Source of the DNA: Sistotremastrum niveocremeum HHB9708
Taxonomy: Eukaryota > Basidiomycota > Agaricomycetes > Sistotremastrales > Sistotremastraceae
Assembly: GCA_001630475.1 (NCBI GenBank)
Contig: KV419402.1
Span: 563,925 to 627,924, forward strand
DNA: 64,000 nt
Direction: 5' to 3'
Both the position numbers and the translations under genes were made by a program. This document shows, piece by piece, positions 48,201 through 57,418 of the stretch. The stretch's first letter is position 1. Each line of letters starts with the position of its first letter. A model generated the notes under the pieces. It was not told where the DNA came from. It saw only the letters and a list, made by a program, of their open reading frames with translations, and searched no databases.

Positions 48201-51200
48201 GCCCGAGCGAGGACGAGGGACAGGAGGCTTGTGCACATGGAGAATAACTCGAGGTAATTTCTTCTTAGGAGCCGGTACGGGACTTGGCTCAACCGAATTT
48301 GTAGGAGTAGATGAAGCCATATGCAACGATACTCTGGCCGCGTCACCCGCAATTACAGGAAACGAAGGTGAAAACGGCCGCACGAGCGCAACCTTCAATG
48401 AGTCAAAGGTCACACTATCATCCTCATCCACAACATATTCCGAGATGGCCCGAACCGTGCCATGAGGATCATCACTGTACATACGTGATAATGCATCGGA
48501 GACGATGTTACGCGGGCCAGGTACGTATTTAATCTCGAAGTCATACTTGCTGAACTCGAGCATCCATCTGACTTGACGATCAGTCAGGTTCTTTTGGGTT
48601 TTAATCCATTCCAGCGCGCGATGATCGGTCCAGACAGTGAAGTGCACGCCTTGCAGGTACACTCGAAAGCGCTTCAGGCTCTCGACCAAGGCCAACAGTT
48701 CCAATTCATGGACGGCATAATTGAGTTGAGCCTTGTTCCATTTACCAGACCAAATAAGAATGCGGTGAGCGGTCTCAAAGTCATTCCCTTGCGTCAGCTC
48801 ACCCCCTCCGCCCGTCACACAGGCATCTGACACGACGTTGATCCGTGCATGACCAGGAGAGAGATCCAAAACCTTACGATGGGAAACACGGTAAGTCTGT
48901 ACAATATTCTTTACTTCGTCGAAGGCACGCTGAAGCGTTGGCGTCCATTTCCAGCCTTTCGTGGATCCTGTGCGAGCCGCGAGGATGCCCATGGGGATAC
49001 GAATACCTGGACAATCGGGGGCCAGGAAACCAACAGCGCCCAGAAATCCTTGAAGGAGAGACTTATTGGAAGGACTCTTCCACTTCCCAACTTCGTCGAC
49101 CTTATGAGGATCCATCCGAATGCCATCACTGTCAATGACATGACCCAGTAGGTTCAGTTCCTCGGCGAAGAATCGCATTTTCTCAGCTGATATATATAGC
49201 TTCTCTCGACGGAGGACCTCAAGAACTTTCCTGATATCACGGATGTGATCCGGAATCGTATCAGAGCCGATTGCCATATCATCCATGTAAACTGCCATGA
49301 AATCGTTTATAAATTCGGCGAAGATGTAATTCATCAATGATTGGTACGTTGCGGGCCCGTTACAATCCCCTTGTTGCAGTACATGGCTGACCATCGTGCC
49401 CATAGGTGTATTAAATGCGGTGCGATCGACATGTTCTGGTATTACACGGATCTGCTCATAAGCATCTTTCCCATCAATGAGAGTACGGTAAGGTTTCCTC
49501 GCAATCTTATTTACAACGTCCTCGATTTCCGGCATAGGCGAGGATAATTTGCGCGTATTCTCGTTAATAGCGCGTTTATCGACCACGGTGCGCAGTTTGG
49601 CGATGCCATCGTCGCCAGCCTTCTTCAGTATGAAGAGCATCGGTGCCGCGTTTCGAACCGGACGAAGTTCCCACCTACCACTTGATATATATGCGGCGGC
49701 CTTTTCTTTAAACTGTGGTTTCAGGGCTTCAGGACACTTCGATGACCGCAACTGAATTACCAGATTTTCGTCAATGAGAGGTATGGAATGGTTAATCGCT
49801 CTCAGCGGAGGAAGTGCAGTCTGATCCATTGACTTGCACAGATCCCGTGCCTCTTCTCGCAATTCCTCTCTGATCTGTTCAAGCGATTGGTTAACAACAC
49901 TGACGGCTTGTGAGTGAATGGTATGAATCGACTCACCTCGCAGCGGCAGACTCTGAACCGAACCCACAGAGACCTCGAAAGGATTGAAACCGAAAGTAAC
50001 CTTGTGCTGGAATAGGAATGGCGTACCAAGAATGATATCATACTGGTCGAGATTAGCGATGTCGAACCGGCGGCGCTCCGAAACAGTAAGACAATCAAAC
50101 TGAACGTCAGCCGAAAAATTGATCATCGCACGAGACCCAGACACAGCCATACCAACAGGAATCGGTTTCTCAAAGGCATCGAGTTTTAAATGCAAAAGGT
50201 CGGCCAGTTTCGCAGAGATCGCATCCACGAGCGATCCACTGTCGATCAAACACTGACATTCATGACCATTGATAGTTGCAGTGAGCACCAACGGGAGCGG
50301 GATGTCGCGATTCTTATCTCTTGGAGTCATACGCGTACGTTCCAAAGTCTCAGGTGGAGTAATAACCGGTTTCTTATGGCTTTTAGGACGAATAGCTGAC
50401 ATATTGAGTGCTTTAGGCCAAAGGCTATCGAAGTTAATAGCCGACATGTGAAGACGGTGGCCCAATAAATCAACAACCTCCTGAACCTCTTCGACCGGCC
50501 GAAGATGAGCCGCTCGCAACAGTTGGGCCCGACGCCTTGGGAGGATGGTATCCAAATGGGCCAGATAATCCATAGGAAACCGAAGTCTCAATAGTTCGTC
50601 GAAGAGAAGCTGAGCAATGTCAATCTGACGCGAATAAAACAGGTACACTGATATATCGATGCTGATGCCATGTTTTTTATCATCGATAATCGCATCGTCG
50701 ACATAAATGCGAAGAGTGAATCGTTCACCTGTGAAGGTAGGTCTTGAGGCGGCTGTGGTGTCCAACCGCTCATATCGGTCTAGATCTTCTTGGATCAAGA
50801 AGTCCAAAACGGTCTGGCGATGATAGTCCACCAGGAGCACCTCTGGAGGAGTACGAGCGATGTAGTCAACGATATCAAATTCCTCGGACAACAACATCTC
50901 GCGGGAGATTTCCCATTCGCCAAGTACGATATCGCCACCCAGCTCCGGACCACCACGATCGTGTAACATCCATGTATCGCGGTCGGTGGCCATGAAGTGC
51001 CATTGATAATGCACCGCGTCGCCGTCATACTCAGGATGAATGGTTTTGGTGCCCGCAGTGAGTGCAGTAGTCGCTTGAGACAGAAGCCGGCTATCACTGA
51101 CACCCCACGGAGCAGGATTATCTTCACAGCGAACAGGGCCCCGAGGGTCAAACCTCAACTGGTCAAACACGTAACGGACGATGTCGAATCCAGGCTCGAG

Positions 51201-51284
51201 CGCATCGGAGTGAGCAAGATGCCAGGTCTCCATTGTCACAGAGTCGAAGATAATGAAGTCAGTGTGAGTAACCTCAATATGGAA
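45279..51284 (-). CDS. pol: Pol polyprotein with chromodomain and RG-rich tail
   Basis: About 2000 codons, open from just after the gag TGA; the first in-frame ATG is at 51233. Approximate order by residue: an unknown 290-residue N-terminal domain, aspartic protease (CQCLIDSGSLVDAIS, about 330), reverse transcriptase (FINDFMAVYMDDMAIGSD, about 655), RNase H (NVVSDACVTGGGGE, about 800), integrase zinc finger (HAHSLLAHLG...CDSCAIC, about 1125-1165), and core D-D-E (MDFMGPLP, DRDSLFTSTFW, TERVNRVIN). A chromodomain-like EKFISHSGAGDALIFKVLWK...SWEPI lies near 1500. A tail of about 430 residues follows: Ala/Pro-rich, then charged, ending in an RGG box (PSRGGRGRRGGRGRGRGGGG). All catalytic residues are present. 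Chromodomains direct integration to particular chromatin. Confidence 0.93.
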   Translation of the reverse strand, partial: FHIEVTHTDFIIFDSVTMETWHLAHSDALEPGFDIVRYVFDQLRFDPRGPVRCEDNPAPWGVSDSRLLSQATTALTAGTKTIHPEYDGDAVHYQWHFMATDRDTWMLHDRGGPELGGDIVLGEWEISREMLLSEEFDIVDYIARTPPEVLLVDYHRQTVLDFLIQEDLDRYERLDTTAASRPTFTGERFTLRIYVDDAIIDDKKHGISIDISVYLFYSRQIDIAQLLFDELLRLRFPMDYLAHLDTILPRRRAQLLRAAHLRPVEEVQEVVDLLGHRLHMSAINFDSLWPKALNMSAIRPKSHKKPVITPPETLERTRMTPRDKNRDIPLPLVLTATINGHECQCLIDSGSLVDAISAKLADLLHLKLDAFEKPIPVGMAVSGSRAMINFSADVQFDCLTVSERRRFDIANLDQYDIILGTPFLFQHKVTFGFNPFEVSVGSVQSLPLRGESIHTIHSQAVSVVNQSLEQIREELREEARDLCKSMDQTALPPLRAINHSIPLIDENLVIQLRSSKCPEALKPQFKEKAAAYISSGRWELRPVRNAAPMLFILKKAGDDGIAKLRTVVDKRAINENTRKLSSPMPEIEDVVNKIARKPYRTLIDGKDAYEQIRVIPEHVDRTAFNTPMGTMVSHVLQQGDCNGPATYQSLMNYIFAEFINDFMAVYMDDMAIGSDTIPDHIRDIRKVLEVLRREKLYISAEKMRFFAEELNLLGHVIDSDGIRMDPHKVDEVGKWKSPSNKSLLQGFLGAVGFLAPDCPGIRIPMGILAARTGSTKGWKWTPTLQRAFDEVKNIVQTYRVSHRKVLDLSPGHARINVVSDACVTGGGGELTQGNDFETAHRILIWSGKWNKAQLNYAVHELELLALVESLKRFRVYLQGVHFTVWTDHRALEWIKTQKNLTDRQVRWMLEFSKYDFEIKYVPGPRNIVSDALSRMYSDDPHGTVRAISEYVVDEDDSVTFDSLKVALVRPFSPSFPVIAGDAARVSLHMASSTPTNSVEPSPVPAPKKKLPRVILHVHKPPVPRPRSGDRSGLSADTGSESLRLVTSSTEASADPIGDAGAGMTPVITDIITASVEGIDFAASLKGRYREDPFFATLLENPSHYKNFEITGDLIFVISSDNRRLCIPDIKIGDRSARELVISHAHSLLAHLGARKTLASLRDQVWWKEMIKDIKAFCDSCAICAAAKPRNQVAYGLLSTLEVPTRPWQTVGMDFMGPLPESTTRYGTFDMLTVIICHLTMMVHLVPSKQTYRAKDIAEILFDSVYRLHGIPEHIVSDRDSLFTSTFWQRLHALIGTELRMSSSFHPQTDGLTERVNRVINSMLRSCVSLEQKDWASKLPLIEFAINNSRSETTGFAPFFLNSGRMPRSMIFNTEDPYPGVRRFASTVKGALMAAHDAILATRVKQTKTANKHRKPAPFKVGDLVYVETKNMRLAPGRSRKLTPKFVGPFKILSEVVDGSSFKLDLPSDMKSRGLHPVFHSSLLRIHVPNDDRRFPNRVQLLSPSLGAEPAESSEWPVEKFISHSGAGDALIFKVLWKTGDHSWEPIANVKHLDALSSYLEALGVSSITELPKNFEGSALTVSRGSKAPPLGVAAISLPTWCPRITYKVSVRLRSSCMAVTHLRNPTAKTARRASTAHNSDDDADGEPDPQVGPPIANVLPADTPIPAAQVAIGNRNDFVHRIPDIALPPPEVVFDPERHAGISFVNYGIELDSNPFVSLAEMRAMEAAPLPPDDDVISVSDSSARGSSPAPARSASPAAAPAPGRPQPPPPTAAVANATVALDRLDLTNTPARARQAPDQDVEMADAVAPAITQAPAAPNDAPVIPARPAPAATAADLARTLADVPLHEQPDFIDGLPPHLRADVFNNLGEAQQRLVLARTPAERTLIAREIRDQGRHARQQERRIQQEQQENIRIARRDADRELPFEQLARRAMSDLWGRFTSFLDYPNMVPFNAPLPPTYPPQHQQYHPYQNQYNPRPSRGGRGRRGGRGRGRGGGGGN

Positions 51285-53366
51285 TCAAAGGTGACATTCT
51301 TCGCAGGGCTCACCACTACTATCCAGGTGACGTCCTAAACGCGAATCGTTCAGCTTATCCATCCAGTCGAATTGGAAACGAGCTGGCTCCTGAAAATCGT
51401 CCTGCGTACTAGTATCATGACCGGCGTCCGGGTCAGGCAAGATGTTAAACGCGTTCATGGATAGCATCGCCGAATCCGCAGCCTTCTGGAGATCAGCGAG
51501 TAGCAAGGAGTTAGACGAAAGCTTTGTAGGTCTAGCCATATTTTTCTTGGGGCAGTCCTTACTCAAATGGCCAGTCTGTTCACATGAGAAGCATTTGCCT
51601 TCGGCGGTCAGAGCCGCCCGTCGCTCAGGGGTAAGACGAGGGCGAGAATAGGCCTGACCGTGCTGAGAGTGAGGTTTCATCGAACGTTTGTGTGTCTCCG
51701 ATGAAGAGTGGTCCCTTCGCCGGTCAGTATGATCCGACGTGGTCGAAGAGGTCGACTGACTCGGGGCGACAGACGGTCGATATTCCGGCCGATTATGGGG
51801 GCGATGATGACCCACAGGAGTTGATACCCGCCGTCGAGCCAAGGCTTCTGTGCGTTCGAAGTTCTCCGCGGCTGCCAGCAGTTGATCCAGACCGTGAGTT
51901 TCCGCATTGTAACCAGCATCTGACAATTTATCTTGTATGTAAGGCTTTGAACCAAAGAAGAAGCGCAGAGCAAGTTGGCGCTCCGTTATGTCAGGTAAGA
52001 GGCTAGCAATTGATTGTAGTTCACGGGCAAATTGAACAACTGAGAATGAACCCATATAGAGACTATCAAAACGAATGCGCTGCCGGGCGCGAAAGTCGGG
52101 CGGAAAACACAAATCAAACAACTTGCGCAGAGCAGACTCAAGATCATACTGGTGTTCGAACCCGAGAATATGATCGTTGTAATGCTTTCTCGCCGAGCCA
52201 GTGATGAAGTGGCTCATGTAGTACACATGATATTCCGCAGGTAAGCCACTCAAACGGAAATATATCATCAAGCTATGACTAAAGGCGCGATAGGTATGCC
52301 AATCCGGAGTACCATTATATTTATCAGGCTTAGGGACACTATTGTCCTTCAAGAGTTTGCCTGCCCTTCCGGTATCACTTGGAATCGCAGAGGCAGGTTC
52401 ATTTTTCGGAATCGCGTGCGACGTAACAGGTACCATCGGAATCGAATCTAGGTCTCTCGTCGCCCGGGATTGTACTCTGGCAATGTCTGAGGCTCTCCGA
52501 ATCTCCGGGCTCTCCGCAATTGTGGACAATATGTGGTGATGCGGAATCGAGCGCGAAGCAGGAAGAACCGCGATAGGGGTCCTGGTGCGAGGAGCCACCA
52601 TAGGGGGTGCTTTAGGAGCACCCACGCGGTGAGTACCCCGAGGATCCTCTTGTGACAGAGCCTCCGACATTTGGCGGAAAACATCAGGAGTCTCCCTCCT
52701 CTGTACAGGGGTTGACTGGTCTGGTGCTATGGCAGGTGCGCGGCCCGCCAAATTATTTTCATTATGACGACTGATATCAATGTTAGGAACATATAGATCG
52801 TCGTCATCATCATCTACGACATCCTCGACTCGAGCACGTCTGCTGTCGTGGCTTATGGAGGCCGTGTCCGATCCGTCTTCGCCCGTGGCAGGGCGATGGG
52901 CATTCATAGAAGCGACGATTTCCATGCGACGCATAATCGCGTTGCGCGTGGTCTCATCCATCTGGCTAAACGCTTCGGTGAAGACGTCCACCAGTGAGTT
53001 CTCTCCGGAACTCGGTTGAGCATCAGAAGCGGTCGGTTCATTCGATCGCTCAATATCACGGTTAGACGGTTCGTCATAATAACCGATCTGACTATCTACT
53101 GATGCTTCTTCAGAATCATCATGCGCCAAATTACTTTGGCCTTCGTCCCGCTGTCCGGAGTTCGGAGCAATGCTAGGTACGGTTTCGACTAAACTACTAG
53201 CCGATAAATTTTCGGGCTGACCATCTTCCAGGTCGCCAGGCATAGCACGAGCGGGGGTAGGAGTGGAAGGAGAAGCAGGAGGGGAGGAAAGGGAAGAGGA
53301 TACCGCGCTCGGCGAGGGCTGTTGAGGAGCAGACAACGAACGAATACGCCTGCTACGCAGGAACAT
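51285..53366 (-). CDS. gag: Gag polyprotein
   Basis: 693 residues from ATG 53366. The first 300 residues are Ser/Pro/acidic and probably disordered. A capsid-like helical domain follows (KYNGTPDWHTYRAFSHSL, then FDLCFPPDFRARQRIRFD). A CCHC zinc knuckle CFSCEQTGHLSKDCPKK lies near residue 595, which is the nucleocapsid. It terminates at a TGA (51285-51287), after which the same frame continues open into Pol. Structural protein of the intracellular virus-like particle. Confidence 0.93.
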   Translation of the reverse strand: MFLRSRRIRSLSAPQQPSPSAVSSSLSSPPASPSTPTPARAMPGDLEDGQPENLSASSLVETVPSIAPNSGQRDEGQSNLAHDDSEEASVDSQIGYYDEPSNRDIERSNEPTASDAQPSSGENSLVDVFTEAFSQMDETTRNAIMRRMEIVASMNAHRPATGEDGSDTASISHDSRRARVEDVVDDDDDDLYVPNIDISRHNENNLAGRAPAIAPDQSTPVQRRETPDVFRQMSEALSQEDPRGTHRVGAPKAPPMVAPRTRTPIAVLPASRSIPHHHILSTIAESPEIRRASDIARVQSRATRDLDSIPMVPVTSHAIPKNEPASAIPSDTGRAGKLLKDNSVPKPDKYNGTPDWHTYRAFSHSLMIYFRLSGLPAEYHVYYMSHFITGSARKHYNDHILGFEHQYDLESALRKLFDLCFPPDFRARQRIRFDSLYMGSFSVVQFARELQSIASLLPDITERQLALRFFFGSKPYIQDKLSDAGYNAETHGLDQLLAAAENFERTEALARRRVSTPVGHHRPHNRPEYRPSVAPSQSTSSTTSDHTDRRRDHSSSETHKRSMKPHSQHGQAYSRPRLTPERRAALTAEGKCFSCEQTGHLSKDCPKKNMARPTKLSSNSLLLADLQKAADSAMLSMNAFNILPDPDAGHDTSTQDDFQEPARFQFDWMDKLNDSRLGRHLDSSGEPCEECHL

Positions 53367-53487
53367 GGTTCGTTCGGTGTAGGAAGAGGGAGGGAAGGGG
53401 CGATGGTCGCTGTTGATCAGACAGCGAGGACGTCCCAGGGGGGGTTAGAGAAAGAAAAAAATTACGATGTACTTAACTGTCAAAAAA

Positions 53488-53755
53488 TGTGACGGTGACT
53501 ATATTCTTGCGGTATAGTGACCGAACAGAGTCTCTTGCGAATAAGCGAAGTCTTGATGCAGTCGATAATTGACAGACACAAAGGACAGTCGATTAGAGGA
53601 AAGAGAACTAAAGTAGATACATGCGCAGAGTAGCTACTTATATACTGAGGAGGATCGGAGAATAAATACATGACTTCTACGATCGACCAGAGAACATAGT
53701 CCATACGAGATCGTAACGGCTATGCTCGGCTATCCCGGAGGCCATAACCGTTACA
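53488..53755 (-). repeat. 5' LTR of the gypsy element
   Basis: 268 bp. It carries the promoter for minus-strand transcription toward gag. Its outer edge abuts target duplication GTCCC at 53756-53760, only 234 bp upstream of the dioxygenase start codon. Confidence 0.95.
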
Positions 53756-53988
53756 GTCCCACGGTGCATTTCAGCTTTCACTCGTTGGCCTCTCCAGCTT
53801 ATCCAGCTTACAAGGCCTCAGTTAGATACGGAGCAACTATTAAGATACTCCCACAGCTCCTATCACAGAGCTCGAGACATATTCAACCGAGGATAAACAA
53901 CTTAGCCCAACTCCTCTAAAACCAAGGCCGTGTGACCTGCCATGGGTCGACCTCCATTTCCTGCAACCCTCACATCCTTACGAACGCA

Positions 53989-55294
53989 ATGGCCTCTCTC
54001 AGTCAGATGAAAAACCCCTTGCTCGTTGGTACTGCCATCAGAGCCCAATTGGAACATGAAATACCCCGTGATCTTCCACTTGAGAAAGACTTCAAGGAGG
54101 GCTCAGGTTATACCATCACTGATCAGTGCGTACTTTGATAGACCTTTCCCACATCGAAGACCTGGACATTTCTGACTGATTTTCGCTTTGTTCTACAGCA
54201 TCGACGAGCTGCACGAGACACTCTGCAAGAACCCGCGCACTCTTGAGCTCATCAAGGGTCTCACTCATGCCCTCCACGGTTTCGCCAGACAGACCAAGCT
54301 CACTCACGCCGAATGGGCCGCTACCATCGATTTCCTGACCCGTGCTGGCAAAATCTCAACGCCTGCACGAAATGAATTCGTCCTGTTGTCCGACACTCTT
54401 GGTCTGAGCGTTCTCATTGACGAACTCGAACATCCCAAACCCGAAGGCTGCACTGAAGGATGCGAGCCAGGTCCTTTCTTCATCGCTGAACCTCCTATTA
54501 TCAAGAGCGGTGGAAGTCTTTCTGCTCCCGGTACGACTGGTGAACGAATGTGGTTTTCCGGAAGCGTGCGGGACACGGAAGGAAGCGGCATTCCCGATGC
54601 CCGTGTCAATGTCGTCAGTATCCAATCACGTTCGGGATGTTGGCGATCGCTCACAATATCATAGTGGCAAGCTGATGGCGATGGATTGTACGACGTTCAA
54701 TATTCCGATCCCAACATTGCAAACGATAGAGGTTGCATTCCAACCGAACACGATGGTACTTTCAATTACAGAGGTATTTTACCTACTGCATATCCTATCG
54801 TGAGTCTTGTATTGATTCTGGGAACTCTGAGCTCATGGTATTCCTTCAGCCAAGCGATGGACCCGTTGGCGATCTCCTGAAAATGCTAGGTAATATATTT
54901 CTTTCTAAACTATGAGCCTCATCCCTGATCGTGGGACTTGACAGGGCGTCACCCTCACCGTTCTTCCCATCTTCACTTCCACATTACAGCTCCCGGATAT
55001 GACTCGTAAGCTACATTCATCTGATTCTCGTCAACCGCTCAAACTTTCTCGATTAGATTAACATCTGCCCTTTATCCATCTCACTCACCCTTCCTCGGCA
55101 CGGATCCCGTCTTTGCAACTAGGAAATCTCTCATTTGTGAATTGGTCGAGGAGAAAGACTCGAAGAAGTGGAAGGAGATGGGCTTCGAAGAATCGGAGCT
55201 CCAGGGAGTCAGCAGGATCTGGGTCTGGAAATTCGATTTCGTGCTTCCAACCGTGAAACAGGTTGAAGATTTGAAGAAGAGTATCCAAGCTTGA
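53989..55294 (+). CDS. Intradiol ring-cleavage dioxygenase (catechol/hydroxyquinol 1,2-dioxygenase type)
   Basis: Non-haem Fe(III) enzyme that opens catechol- or hydroxyquinol-type rings between the two hydroxyls, feeding aromatic carbon into the 3-oxoadipate route. Six exons (53989-54125, 54199-54613, 54665-54799, 54850-54889, 54945-55005, 55057-55294) give 341 residues. The N-terminal helical domain (LELIKGLTHALHGFARQTKLTHAEW) precedes the catalytic beta-sandwich: GCTEGCEPGPFF, VNVWQADGDGLYDVQY (first Tyr ligand), TFNYRGILPTAYPIP (second Tyr) and RHPHRSSHLHFHITAPGY (two His ligands). All four iron ligands are present. No signal peptide, so intracellular, as in lignin-monomer catabolism. The gypsy element sits head-on just upstream and may alter expression. 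Confidence 0.93.
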
Positions 55295-56315
55295 TTTCAT
55301 TTCATGCTCGTAGACTACATTAAGTTGACAAAAAGGTCATACACTGTATAGTTGATCACGATTTCTGTAGAATGAACGATAGCGCTTTGTGGGGAGCAGC
55401 TCGGTTCAATCAGCCGCTTCGGTTCGGGTTCGGGTTGAAATCTGCTTCTTTCAAGCCGAGCCGGGTACTTCCATTACCTTTCAATATTTCAATCTGCTTC
55501 CGCTTCTAAGATATACCCAATGCACGTACGACCACATCACGTGCGGGCGCTTGTCACGCTCCTTCCTTTCTTGCAGGGATTTCGGAGTATTCTGCTATAG
55601 GCTTTATGACTGGGCTCTGTAGACAAAATCCAAGCTGAACATGTTGTATCTCAAGTACTTCGTCATATGATGTTCAGCTCGAATTTTTGAATTTCTTTGA
55701 CATGCGAGAGGAGATGATTATATAAGTAGCAGCCTCCCGCTCGGTAGTCTCGGTCCCAGGTTACACTCCCTGCGGTTCCTCACCTCAACTTCATGCTACG
55801 ACCTCGCCTTCAGTTCACATCATGTATAGATCCGGTTACACAAATATTCTTGACTTTGTCGAGCACTCTGTGCGTATATAGTTACAAATGAGATCGCAAG
55901 AGACGGTCTACACGTGATGGTCACACGTCGTCACGACTAGTCGCGCGTGCATTGGGTATATCTTACGACAACGAAGAACGCTCCGCCATGCATATGCGTC
56001 CGTCAAGCCTGTCCGCGCGGACAAGCCTCTTCTCCGAAGATCTCGTCCTCCATACGATTCCATGACTACCTTATATAGCGCAGAGGCTCTCTCGAACAGT
56101 CATCTCGAAGTGCACGTTCCTTGGGGTTCACCTGATCGCCGTTACGAGACATCACAGGATCGAATTTTCTCCACATGCAACACTTACGAACTGGTCTGTT
56201 GTGGATAGACCTCCGTGCATATGCATTTTTCGAACGTGCCACCTCAGACCTTTCTACATGTATAAAGACTTCATGTTGAGGGGTGCGACCGAACGGAACG
56301 GTGCAGCATTGGAAA
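55295..56315. other. Intergenic region
   Basis: About 1 kb between the dioxygenase and SurE-like genes. A GGTTCGGGTTCGGGTT short repeat lies near 55420. No gene recognised. Confidence 0.5.
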
Positions 56316-57418
56316 ATGAGGAGCTTCAAATCTCTTGTCTTGATCCTGGGTGCCTTGATCTCGGTGTCAAACGCGATCAACGTTGTTTCGACAAACGACG
56401 ATGGTAAGTTTGAACTTGCTTTCGAGAGTATGCCGAGTGCATCTATTAATCAGGCTGGGCCGAGCAAAATATCCGTGTTCTGTTTAACGATTTGGTCGCT
56501 GCAGGCTATAATGTAAGACCATATCATCTCAATGAACAGGCTTCTGACAGTGATTCTTCAAGGTCGTCTTGTCGGCACCTGCACTTGATAAATCGGGTAC
56601 TGGCTCATCGGATGCTCCTGCCACGACCCTGGCTTCTGCATGCGAATTCAACTCGTGTCCAAAAGGCTCTCCAGCTGAAGGATCAGATGCATCAAACAGT
56701 GAGTGCTCAATCATTTCTAGATCTTGGTTGCTGACCATAAAGCAGGCCGTCTGAACTATGTGAACAGTTTCCCGGTCACTTCTGTCAGATTTGGTATCCA
56801 AACTCTGTCACCTCAATTTTTCGGTGGACCGCCTGATATCGTTGTCAGTGGTCCCAACGTCGGAGGTCAGTTTATTGATATACCTCAGTTGAAAGTTTGC
56901 CTGAAATGTCAATCACATCAGCCAATCTGGGATCAACAACTCAAATATCAGGAACTGTTGGCGCCGCTTGTGAAGCAGTCAAAGAGGGAATCCCCGCAAT
57001 CGCATTCTCAGGATCCACCGGCTCTCAGATAGGGTTTACCGCTGCAGCCCCCTCTCCGAATTATCCTTCGATTTACGCAACCCTCTCGACAACGATAACC
57101 AATACCTTGACAAGCACAGCAAAGCCATTCCTCCCAGCTGGCATCTTCTTGAATGTTAACTTCCCTTCGACTTCTTCATGCACATCTGCAAGCAAGTTCA
57201 GTTTCGTACTGAGTCGCATTAATAGCGCTTCTTCTGGGACACCGGCTGATGTGAGTACGTGCGGTACGACGAGATTGCCGACCGAAAGCTCCGTCGTTGG
57301 GACGAAAGGATGTTTTGTGTCGATCTCAGTTGGGAATGCGACTACCAAAGACGATGCGACTGCCGCATCTCAGGCCACTGTTTTATCTAAACTGAGTAGT
57401 CTATTGAGCTGTATCTAG
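56316..57418 (+). CDS. Secreted SurE-like phosphatase/nucleotidase
   Basis: Metal-dependent phosphatase of the SurE family (acid phosphatase or 5'/3'-nucleotidase activity). Five exons (56316-56403, 56454-56512, 56563-56698, 56746-56865, 56922-57418; introns 47-56 bp) give 299 residues. A signal peptide (MRSFKSLVLILGALISVSNA) precedes NVVSTNDDGWAEQNIRVLF, whose DD pair is the SurE metal site. VVLSAPALDKSGTGS, PPDIVVSGPNVGANLG (Asn metal ligand) and EGIPAIAFSGS follow. The C-terminal half is divergent, with several cysteines consistent with a secreted protein. Bacterial SurE is cytosolic; this exported form is typical of fungi. Exact substrate unknown. Confidence 0.92.

Larger units (their letters stand above)
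44925..53755 (-). mobile_element. Ty3/gypsy LTR retrotransposon (chromovirus), near-intact
   Basis: An 8831-bp element transcribed on the minus strand. It is bounded by two 268-bp LTRs that read identically by eye and by the 5-bp target duplication GTCCC (44920-44924 and 53756-53760). Both LTRs begin TGTGACGG and end CCGTTACA on the plus strand. A purine tract (GGAGGGGGTG, minus strand) abuts the 3' LTR at 45193-45202. Gag and Pol are long open frames, with protease, reverse transcriptase, RNase H, integrase and chromodomain in gypsy order. Identical LTRs imply very recent insertion. The base directly inside the 5' LTR does not start a TGG-type tRNA primer site; it reads TTTTTTGACAG, so priming may be unconventional. 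Confidence 0.96.

Noticed and set aside
51240-51320. Intron spanning the gag TGA
   Set aside because: A GTGAGC donor exists, but acceptors at CATATTGAG or AATGGAG shift the frame or hit stops, so splicing does not explain the gag-pol junction.
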